Below are positions 1 to 5,607 of a stretch of DNA of 5,607 bases, piece after piece (the stretch's first letter is position 1; every line of letters begins with the position of its first letter). The position numbers and the translations under genes were made by a program. The notes under the pieces were generated by a model, which did no database searches, was not told the origin of the DNA, and was given only the letters and a program-made list of their open reading frames with translations. Origin of the DNA: Flavobacteriales bacterium (GTDB lineage Bacteria > Bacteroidota > Bacteroidia > Flavobacteriales_E > Vicingaceae); the NCBI GenBank assembly GCA_002402165.1, contig NVVI01000002.1, positions 131,074 to 136,680 of the forward strand. Reading direction: 5' to 3'.

Positions 1-1
1 T

Positions 2-1453
2 TTAGCACTAGAATATGCTGAAAAAGCAGTAAAACTAGACCCTAGTAATTATTGGTACCGAATATTATATGCTCATACCTTACAAAAAAACGGAAATTCA
101 GCTGAAGCAATAAAGCAATATGAAATTCTCATTGAAAAAAACGGTGGAAATATTGATTTATATTTCGACTTGGCCGGAATGCAACTTTATTCTAGAAAAT
201 ATAAAGCATCAATAGCAACTTTCAATATAATTGAACAGCAACTTGGAATCACCGAAGAAATTTCTATTCAAAAAGAAAAAATTTATGTCAAAATGGGTGA
301 TATTGATAAAGCAGCGAATGAAATTCAAAAATTGATTAATGAATATCCGGATAATTTAAAATATCAAGTATTACTAGCAGATTTATACTTAGCAAATAAT
401 TTAACAGAAAAAGCATTTAAAGTATACCAAGAAATCTTAAAAAAAGACCCAAAAAATCCTTATGCTAATTTATCGCTTTACGACTACTACAAGAGTAAAA
501 ATGAAAATAATAAAGCTTTTGGCGCACTTAAAAAAGCTTTTGCAAGTACTGATTTAGACATTGATACAAAAGTGAAAATTCTGTTATCGTATTTTTCTGC
601 TACAGATAGGAAATTATTAAATGAGGCCTTAGAATTAAATAAAATTTTGATTAAAACACACCCCAAAGAAGCTAAAGCTTATACTATTTATGCTGATTTT
701 TTATATCAAGATAAAAAACTAGAAAGTGCTAAAGAAAATTACTTAAAAGCGATAGAGTTTGACAATTCAAAATTTCCAATATGGAATCAGTTAATTTTTA
801 TTGAATCTGAACTTCAAGACAATGATGCTATTTTAAGAGACAGTAAAGCTGCCCTTGAATTGTTTCCAAACCAACCCATTTTTTACTTTTTTTATGGAGC
901 AACTAATCTCCAAAAAAAGAATTTTAAAGAAGCTGTTGAGTATCTCGACCTTGGTAAAGATTATGTAATAAATAACCCTCCTCTGTTGGCTCAGTTTTAT
1001 GCTAGTTTAGGCGATGGGTACAATGGACTAAAGCAATATGGAAAATCTGATGAAGCTTATGAGGAAGCCCTTAAAATTGAACCTAAAAACATTTACGTAT
1101 TAAATAACTACGGTTATTATTTATCATTACGAGAAGACAAACTAGATCGAGCTGAAGAACTCTCTGCCTTGTGTAATGAAATTGAGCCCGATCAATCCAA
1201 CTATCAAGATACTTATGCCTGGATTTTATACAAACAAGGGAAATTTGTTCAAGCTAAAGACTGGCTAGAAAAAGCATTAAAAAATGGTGGAAATACTAAT
1301 TCTGTAATTCTAGAGCATTTGGGAGATGTTAATGCCAAGTTGAATAATATTAAAAAAGCATTGGAATACTGGAATAAAGCCCAAGAAGTTGATGACGGAG
1401 AAACATCTGAATTTTTAGATAAAAAAATTGCCGATAAAAAGCTTTATGAATAA
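2..1453 (+). CDS. Tetratricopeptide repeat protein, 5' end cut off by window edge
   Basis: The frame is open to the left edge of the window, so the gene begins upstream; the first ATG, at 170, lies inside the repeat array and is not the start. The visible 483 residues are about 13 tandem TPR-like units of roughly 34 residues. Typical helix B endings include EKAVKLDPSN near residue 8, EILKKDPKN near 150 and EEALKIEPKN near 360. The last repeats carry YAWILYKQGKF and WLEKALKNGG (about residues 403-428), and the end is FLDKKIADKKLYE. This C-terminal region resembles what I know of the Bacteroidota TPR proteins encoded directly upstream of DUF4292 and EnvC genes. These are usually somewhat under 600 residues, so about 100 residues including any signal peptide are probably missing. 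TPR arrays are protein-binding scaffolds; the partner is unknown, but the neighbours suggest an envelope role. Its stop overlaps the next gene by 8 nt. The TPR call is secure; location and partner are inferred. Confidence 0.93.
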   Translation, partial: LALEYAEKAVKLDPSNYWYRILYAHTLQKNGNSAEAIKQYEILIEKNGGNIDLYFDLAGMQLYSRKYKASIATFNIIEQQLGITEEISIQKEKIYVKMGDIDKAANEIQKLINEYPDNLKYQVLLADLYLANNLTEKAFKVYQEILKKDPKNPYANLSLYDYYKSKNENNKAFGALKKAFASTDLDIDTKVKILLSYFSATDRKLLNEALELNKILIKTHPKEAKAYTIYADFLYQDKKLESAKENYLKAIEFDNSKFPIWNQLIFIESELQDNDAILRDSKAALELFPNQPIFYFFYGATNLQKKNFKEAVEYLDLGKDYVINNPPLLAQFYASLGDGYNGLKQYGKSDEAYEEALKIEPKNIYVLNNYGYYLSLREDKLDRAEELSALCNEIEPDQSNYQDTYAWILYKQGKFVQAKDWLEKALKNGGNTNSVILEHLGDVNAKLNNIKKALEYWNKAQEVDDGETSEFLDKKIADKKLYE

Positions 1454-2282
1454 AATTAAAGCTGAATATTGGCTTCCCTTTGTTTTTATTGGATTATTTT
1501 TCTTTTCATGTAAGCTTCAAGAAAAAGAAAATGTAAAAATAAAAATTAAGGTTAAACACCGTCCTCCAAAATTTTTGATTAAGAAATTGAAAGAAAACGA
1601 ATTCCGATTTAATACTATTTCATCTAAAGCTGCAGTAACATTTAATGATGGTAAGAAAAAAACTTCCTTTAAAGTACATCTAAGAATAAAAAAAGATAGT
1701 GCCATTTGGATGTCAATTACCCCTTTATTAGGCATTGAAATGGCTAGGGTTTTAATTACAAAAGACTCTGTTAAGTTTTTAAATAGAGGGAATAAAGAAT
1801 ATTTTATGGGCGACTTTGACTACCTCAATAAATCATTTGGAACAGATTTAGATTATCAAATGTTAGAAGCCTTATTGATTGGTAATAGTCTTGATTTTAA
1901 TGAAAATGACAGGATTAATTCTCGAGTCGATAGAAAAAAAGGATTATACTTTTTAAGTACTGAGAAAAAAAGAAAGATTCAAAAAGAACTTCAAAAAGAA
2001 AAAGAAAAAATTAAAAAAGAAGCTCAGGCATTATGGTTAGACCCTATAACTTTTAAAATTAATGAATTGCTATTATCATCTCCAGAAACTAATCGCTCTT
2101 TAATTGGACTGTACTCAGATTATAGAGAAATAGAAACACAACTAATTCCTTATAAATTACGTTTTGAATTAAAATCAAAATTTACCACTACAATAGAAGT
2201 AAATTATTCTAAATTTTCAATTGGCAAATCACTAACTTTCCCTTTCAAAATTTCATCTAAATATGTGCAGATTAAAAAATAA
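1446..2282 (+). CDS. DUF4292 family lipoprotein (possibly LolA/LolB-like fold)
   Basis: This 278-residue protein starts at the ATG overlapping the upstream stop (ATGAATAA). A TTG at 1428 could add six residues but is not needed. Residues 9-21 are hydrophobic and end in FFFSC with Cys22 as the likely lipidated residue; the lipobox (F-F-S-C) is loose. The residues after it (KLQEKE) lack a clear acidic surface-export signal, so a periplasm-facing anchor is more likely. Recognisable DUF4292 segments are IWMSITPLLGIEMARVLIT (about 87-105), a D-S-V-K-F-L-N-R strand, LEALLIGN (140-147), ALWLDPITFKI (195-205) and the closing FPFKISSKYVQI (265-276). A Lys/Glu-rich helical stretch covers about 173-193. 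The family has no assigned function that I know of. The beta-rich pattern and the lipid anchor make a LolB-like lipid- or lipoprotein-binding role thinkable, but that is inference. It overlaps the EnvC-like gene by 20 nt, which implies translational coupling. Confidence 0.88.
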   Translation: MNKIKAEYWLPFVFIGLFFFSCKLQEKENVKIKIKVKHRPPKFLIKKLKENEFRFNTISSKAAVTFNDGKKKTSFKVHLRIKKDSAIWMSITPLLGIEMARVLITKDSVKFLNRGNKEYFMGDFDYLNKSFGTDLDYQMLEALLIGNSLDFNENDRINSRVDRKKGLYFLSTEKKRKIQKELQKEKEKIKKEAQALWLDPITFKINELLLSSPETNRSLIGLYSDYREIETQLIPYKLRFELKSKFTTTIEVNYSKFSIGKSLTFPFKISSKYVQIKK

Positions 2283-3492
2283 TATTATCTCATTACTCTG
2301 CCTTTTAATGCTATTGTTATCAGCATCCCCTTCTTTTTCTCAAACAAAAAAAGAACTTGAACAAAAAAAGAAAAAACTTCAAAAAGAAATTAGACTTACC
2401 AATAAACTCCTTAAAGAAACCCGAAAAAATAAAGACTTATCAGTTGATGAACTCTTAAAACTAAAGAGTAAAATAAATTTAAGATCTAATCTAATTGATG
2501 CAATGAGTTCAGAATTGCGATTAATTACAAATAATATTAACACAAGGAAGGAAGAAATTTCTGAATTAGCAAATGAGTTGGTTCATTTAAAAACAGAATA
2601 TGCTAAAATAATTTACTATGCTTTTAAACATAGAAGTTCTTATGATAAAATGATGTTTGTTTTTGCATCAAAAAATGTTAATCAAGCTTATAAACGCTTA
2701 AAATATATTCAACAATACTCACAATATAGAAAAGGACAGGCGACAGAAATTGTCAACACACAAGGTTTACTAAAACTACAGATTGAAACATTGAAGCAAA
2801 CTAGCCAAGAAAAAACAGTGTTGGTTTCTTTGAAAGAACAAGAAAAACAAAATTTAGCAATTGAAAAAGCCGAACAAGAAGTTATCGTACAAAAATTACA
2901 AGGAAAAGAACAAGAATTAAAAGATAAACTAAGAAAGAAAGAAACTGCAAAACGCAAACTCCAAAAAGCAATACAACGGATTATTGAGGCAGAAATACGA
3001 AAAGCCAGAGAAGCCGCAAAAAAAGCTGGAAACAATTCAAAAGGTTTCCCCATGACTCCAGAAGCATTAAAGTTGTCAAAATCATTTGCCTCCAACAAAG
3101 GAAAATTACCTTGGCCTGTTAAGCAAGGGGTAATTACAGCTCAGTTTGGAAAACATCCACATCCTGTTTTAGAAGGAATTGTAATTAACAACAATGGAAT
3201 TGACATTAGTACTACAAAAGGGGCTACTTCACGTGCCATTTTTGAGGGAGTAGTTAGTTCTGTCGCTATTATTCCTGGTGAAGGAAAAGTGGTGATGATT
3301 AGACATGGAGAATACCTAACTGTTTATTCTTATATGAGCAATGTATTTGTAAGTAAAGGTGATAAAATTGGAATAAAACAAGAGCTGGGGCTGTTGATAA
3401 ATGAAGCTGGTAAAGCAAAAACACAAGTTCATCTTGAAATTTGGAAAGGAATGACCAAATTAAACCCTAAATATTGGATTTTTAGAAAATAA
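2263..3492 (+). CDS. EnvC-like murein hydrolase activator (coiled coil plus degenerate LytM/M23 domain)
   Basis: The 409-residue protein has a Sec signal peptide (positive CRLKN, hydrophobic core 8-20, likely cut after SFS26). A long Lys/Glu/Gln-rich coiled coil follows at about 27-250, then a C-terminal LytM/M23 domain at about 280-409 that begins GKLPWPV and ends LNPKYWIF. This is the EnvC layout: in E. coli such proteins do not cut peptidoglycan but activate N-acetylmuramoyl-L-alanine amidases during cell separation. The domain is degenerate. The first zinc His (HxxxD) is Asn310, although Asp314 remains. The catalytic His of the YxHL motif is Tyr357. The first His of HxH is Gln388, while His390 remains. 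With one zinc ligand and both catalytic His lost, an activating role is far more likely than hydrolysis. The ATG at 2263 lies inside the end of the DUF4292 gene and is the only start giving a complete signal peptide. The target amidase is not in this window. Confidence 0.9.
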   Translation: MCRLKNNIISLLCLLMLLLSASPSFSQTKKELEQKKKKLQKEIRLTNKLLKETRKNKDLSVDELLKLKSKINLRSNLIDAMSSELRLITNNINTRKEEISELANELVHLKTEYAKIIYYAFKHRSSYDKMMFVFASKNVNQAYKRLKYIQQYSQYRKGQATEIVNTQGLLKLQIETLKQTSQEKTVLVSLKEQEKQNLAIEKAEQEVIVQKLQGKEQELKDKLRKKETAKRKLQKAIQRIIEAEIRKAREAAKKAGNNSKGFPMTPEALKLSKSFASNKGKLPWPVKQGVITAQFGKHPHPVLEGIVINNNGIDISTTKGATSRAIFEGVVSSVAIIPGEGKVVMIRHGEYLTVYSYMSNVFVSKGDKIGIKQELGLLINEAGKAKTQVHLEIWKGMTKLNPKYWIFRK

Positions 3493-3505
3493 ACTTTTGA
3501 ATGTT

Positions 3506-4366
3506 ATGAAATTCACTACTCCTGTCACTATTCCTAAATCTGAATTTAACATTTCTCATCAATCCCCTCTTTTATTAATGGGATCTTGTTTTTCTCAAAA
3601 CATGGAAAAAAAACTAGTTGATAACAAATTTAATGTAACAATTAATCCTAACGGAATAATTTACAATCCTATTTCAATTGCAAATACACTAACAAGGATT
3701 ATTAAAAATGAGCCTTACAAAGAGCAAGAACTTGTTCAATTTAATAATAAGTGGGTTAGTTTTCATCACCACGGAAGTTTCTCTTCTCATGATAAGACTG
3801 AATGTTTAACTCAAATAAATAGTTCTTTGAGAAATGCTCATCAAGAGTTAAAAGCGTGCAATACTCTTTTTATTACAATGGGATCGGCTTGGGTATATGA
3901 ATATGAAAATTTTGGTATAGTAGCCAATTGCCATAAAATACCCAATAAGCAATTCTGTAAACGATTACTTTCTGTGAAAGAAATTTTAAGCTCTTTTGAT
4001 TCCATTAAAAAAGAACTTAAAAGCATTAACGTTGTATTTACCGTAAGCCCTGTTCGGCATATAAAAGATGGGTTACATGAAAATAACTTGAGTAAATCTA
4101 CTTTACAATTGGCAATCAACAATTTAGTAGAGCAACATGATAATTACTCTTATTTCCAAGCATACGAAATAGTAATTGATGAATTAAGGGATTATCGTTT
4201 TTACAAAAATGACTTAGTTCACCCAACAGAAATGGCTATAAATTATGTTTGGGGGAAATTTGCTGAAACTTATTTTAATCAAGCAACAACAAATTTAAAT
4301 AAGCAAATTGAAAAAATTAGGGATCAACTAAGGCTTTTTTTAGTAGTGTTGGAGGTAAATTATTAA
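3506..4366 (+). CDS. GSCFA-domain protein (SGNH-hydrolase-like), apparently shortened C-terminus
   Basis: The start is the ATG at 3506, giving MKFTTPVTIPKSEF as in the family; an in-frame TTG at 3497 would add only three residues. The protein has 286 residues and no signal peptide, so it is probably cytoplasmic. The naming motif appears as GSCFS at 26-30, followed by INPNGIIYNPISIA (46-59), ITMGSAWVYE (123-132), NCHKIPNKQF (141-150), SPVRHIKDG (181-189) and a D236-L-V-H239 pair. The GS-C block and the DxxH pair fit an SGNH/GDSL-type hydrolase, with Ser27, Asp236 and His239 as candidate catalytic residues, though the substrate is unknown. Family members I recall continue after the IEKI helix into a conserved HRPFNP-type tail. 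Here that is replaced by RLFLVVLEVNY and a stop, suggesting loss of about 20-30 residues. The gene starts 13 nt after the EnvC-like gene and is probably cotranscribed. Its stop overlaps the convergent gene by 4 nt. Confidence 0.88.
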   Translation: MKFTTPVTIPKSEFNISHQSPLLLMGSCFSQNMEKKLVDNKFNVTINPNGIIYNPISIANTLTRIIKNEPYKEQELVQFNNKWVSFHHHGSFSSHDKTECLTQINSSLRNAHQELKACNTLFITMGSAWVYEYENFGIVANCHKIPNKQFCKRLLSVKEILSSFDSIKKELKSINVVFTVSPVRHIKDGLHENNLSKSTLQLAINNLVEQHDNYSYFQAYEIVIDELRDYRFYKNDLVHPTEMAINYVWGKFAETYFNQATTNLNKQIEKIRDQLRLFLVVLEVNY

Positions 4367-5187
4367 CACGTATCCCAAACCCTTACAATGACTACTTTTT
4401 TAAGAAGCAGTTCTTTTCGAAGATTTAGAATAACTTTTTTCTTATTTCCTATGAATTTAGAAAAGCCATTCTTGTCAAACTTGTATTCTTTTTCAGATAA
4501 CTTGGTTGTAAAATTTTTATAATACTTAGTAGAATTCAAGCTAAGATCAAATGACTTATTGTAATAATTTTCTACCAATTGTTTTAGTTCATTTTTAGTA
4601 AGACTTTCATTGTAAGAAAAAACATAAAACCCACTCATATACTCATTAGGGTCTTCACCTCCATAAGCTTGGTAATAGGAATTAATGGGTTTTGATAAAT
4701 ACAAGGCGTCAATAATGATGCCTGAAGCTACCACTATTTCTGATTGCAGCCAATCTCTTTTATTCTGTTTTACACCGATAAACGAAACTGATTTGATATT
4801 GTTCGTATCAATAATGACAACATCTTTTTCTTTTACTACTGCAAATTGGGTTATATATCCTGCTGGTCGTTTAAAATTATTAGGATAATGAATGTTTTTA
4901 TAAAGAGTAAATTTAGGACTATCAATAGGTCTATAATCTGGGCCATAGTTTTCCCTTTTTATTTTCATCCAAATTAACTGCATCATTCCTTCATTTGAGC
5001 AGTATTTATTTAACCCGTTACTATCTAAATAAGCTTCTTCATCATAACTAGCTATTTCAAAATAACCAACTACGAATGAGTTGTTTTTTAGTGTAATCTC
5101 AACTTGATAAACCAAACAGTTTCCTAAATCTGCATACGAATTAAGAGAGACAGCTATTAATATTATTATAAGCGAAAGTTTTTTCAT
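4363..5187 (-). CDS. Secreted hypothetical protein
   Basis: I do not recognise this family. The 274-residue product has a clear Sec signal peptide: MKK, a hydrophobic core at 4-14, and a likely cut after SYA19. There is no lipobox and no further convincing membrane helix, so the mature protein is probably periplasmic or secreted. The N-terminal half looks beta-rich, with VYQVEITLKNNSFVVGYFEI (26-45) and DVVIIDTNNIKSVSFIGV (122-139). The first resembles the 'x-L-K-N-G-x-x-x-G' strand pairs of several uncharacterised Bacteroidota secreted proteins, but this is only a resemblance. The C-terminal part (about 195-274) is Lys/Asn/Tyr-rich and ends VIVRVWDTC. Cysteines occur at 24, 63 and 274, the last being the final residue. 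The ATG shares one base with the upstream stop (TAATG), so translation is coupled to the small membrane protein gene and the two probably act together. The signal peptide and coupling make a real gene very likely; the function is open. Confidence 0.78.
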   Translation of the reverse strand: MKKLSLIIILIAVSLNSYADLGNCLVYQVEITLKNNSFVVGYFEIASYDEEAYLDSNGLNKYCSNEGMMQLIWMKIKRENYGPDYRPIDSPKFTLYKNIHYPNNFKRPAGYITQFAVVKEKDVVIIDTNNIKSVSFIGVKQNKRDWLQSEIVVASGIIIDALYLSKPINSYYQAYGGEDPNEYMSGFYVFSYNESLTKNELKQLVENYYNKSFDLSLNSTKYYKNFTTKLSEKEYKFDKNGFSKFIGNKKKVILNLRKELLLKKVVIVRVWDTC

Positions 5188-5537
5188 TAATTAAACAATT
5201 TTTTTACCTCTGGCTTACTTAATTCAATGAGTGTAAATACTGCTAAAAGTATTCCCAATACTCCTGTTAAAGCATTTACAAGTGCCACCACATAAATAAA
5301 ATTATAATTCCGTTGTTCTTTAAGGTACTTAGATGCGATTAATGCTAAAGTTCCTAGTGTTATTGAAAAAACAAATCCAATTATTCCAATAATCAAGAAG
5401 ATGTAACCAGGATTAAACGGAGGAGCATTGGTTGCATAATTGAGCTCATCAATATTTGTGAAAATAGCCCCCATACCAGCATACAATATAAAAAACAAAG
5501 AAAAACATAGCAGGGCAAACTCATACTTTTTTCTCAA
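5187..5537 (-). CDS. Small hypothetical membrane protein with three predicted transmembrane segments
   Basis: No family is recognised. The frame gives up to 116 residues with hydrophobic segments at about 7-26, 45-68 and 79-104. A polar loop rich in Asn, Pro and Asp (27-43) lies between the first two, a positive loop (SKYLKEQRNYN) between the second and third, and a Lys-containing tail follows. The positive-inside rule puts the second loop and the N-terminus (RKK) on conflicting sides for a simple three-helix path, so the topology is uncertain. The only standard start giving all three segments is a TTG at 5537-5535; an in-frame TAG lies nine bases upstream of it. The first internal ATG is codon 22, which would remove the first segment. 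The start is therefore uncertain, and the 5' end given here is the longest reading. The stop overlaps the ATG of the secreted protein gene (TAATG), making a two-gene operon. A membrane partner for the secreted protein is a reasonable inference. Confidence 0.7.
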   Translation of the reverse strand: MRKKYEFALLCFSLFFILYAGMGAIFTNIDELNYATNAPPFNPGYIFLIIGIIGFVFSITLGTLALIASKYLKEQRNYNFIYVVALVNALTGVLGILLAVFTLIELSKPEVKKLFN

Positions 5538-5538
5538 A

Positions 5539-5546
5539 CAAATCTA
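5539..5546 (-). promoter_or_regulatory. Possible Bacteroidota -7 promoter box (TAGATTTG)
   Basis: Read on the minus strand this is TAGATTTG, an exact match to the Bacteroidota -7 consensus TAnnTTTG, at the head of the two-gene minus-strand unit. Against it, no TTG of the -33 element lies at the usual 17-23 base distance upstream. Transcription from it would also begin at or just inside the TTG start codon. A weaker variant, TAGTTTAG at 5564-5557, sits better relative to that start but also lacks a -33 element. Either may be a chance match in A+T-rich DNA. Confidence 0.28.
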
Positions 5547-5589
5547 AGATAATCACCTAAACTATAGTTGGTTAAGTTGTTAATTATTC

Positions 5590-5600
5590 GTATATTATAC
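5590..5600. repeat. Short perfect palindrome GTATA-T-TATAC
   Basis: An 11-base inverted repeat with 5-bp arms around a single T lies in the 70-base stretch upstream of the minus-strand operon. It could be an operator half of that promoter or of a gene beyond the right edge. The arms are short and A+T-rich, so chance is a fair explanation. The rest of 5538-5607 shows no RNA gene, terminator or open frame that I can support. Confidence 0.3.
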
Positions 5601-5607
5601 TGATAAT

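Noticed and set aside
1517..1735. Antisense open frame opposite the 5' part of the DUF4292 gene
   Set aside because: It lies wholly inside a well-supported gene. Its Phe/Ser/Leu-rich composition is what the complement of A-rich Lys/Glu codons gives, and it has no neighbour of its own.
2709..3098. Antisense open frame of 129 codons opposite the EnvC-like coiled coil
   Set aside because: It is very rich in Phe, Ser and Cys, mirroring the Lys/Glu/Ala codons of the coiled coil on the other strand, and shows no independent gene features.
3841..4122. Antisense open frame opposite the middle of the GSCFA gene
   Set aside because: The sense frame carries conserved family motifs across this stretch, and the antisense product shows none.
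4307..4341. Possible rho-independent terminator before the 7-T run at the end of the GSCFA gene
   Set aside because: It lies within the coding frame, and the only pairing found is a 4-bp A+T-rich TTAG/CTAA stem, too weak to support a terminator.
4685..4888. Plus-strand open frame of 67 codons inside the secreted protein gene
   Set aside because: It is short, fully inside a gene with a signal peptide and a coupled start, and has no recognisable features.
5568..5607. Plus-strand promoter for a gene beyond the right edge, using the TTG triplets at 5568 and 5577
   Set aside because: No TAnnTTTG box is found at the right distance before the window ends, so there is nothing to support it.

Overview
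The window looks like chromosomal DNA of a member of the Bacteroidota, most likely a Flavobacteriia- or Cytophagia-like marine or commensal lineage. The evidence is strong A+T richness, Lys/Asn/Ile-rich proteins, no obvious Shine-Dalgarno sequences before the starts, and a gene order (TPR protein, DUF4292 lipoprotein, EnvC-like protein) that I associate with this phylum. GSCFA-domain proteins are also common there. Species-level placement is not possible from this sequence alone.

Positions 2-4366, plus strand: four tightly packed codirectional genes. The first is a TPR protein cut off at its 5' end by the window edge. It overlaps by 8 nt a DUF4292 lipoprotein, which overlaps by 20 nt an EnvC-like coiled-coil/LytM protein. 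A GSCFA-domain (SGNH-hydrolase-like) protein follows 13 nt later. The overlaps indicate one transcript with coupled translation. The first three are probably all envelope proteins: a TPR scaffold, a lipoprotein of possibly LolA/LolB-like fold, and a periplasmic murein-hydrolase activator. The GSCFA protein has no export signal and may simply ride on the transcript.

Positions 4363-5537, minus strand: a convergent two-gene unit. The promoter-proximal gene encodes a small protein with three membrane segments, and it is joined through a TAATG overlap to a 274-residue secreted protein. I recognise neither family. The two operons meet tail to tail with their stop codons overlapping (TTAA), and the GSCFA protein seems to lose its usual C-terminal end exactly there.

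Positions 5538-5607 are the only sizeable non-coding stretch. It contains a possible Bacteroidota -7 promoter box and a short palindrome, both weak. No RNA genes, mobile elements, CRISPR arrays or convincing terminators were seen. The points most worth following are the partly retained zinc site of the EnvC-like protein, the GSCFA C-terminal truncation, and the orphan membrane/secreted protein pair.
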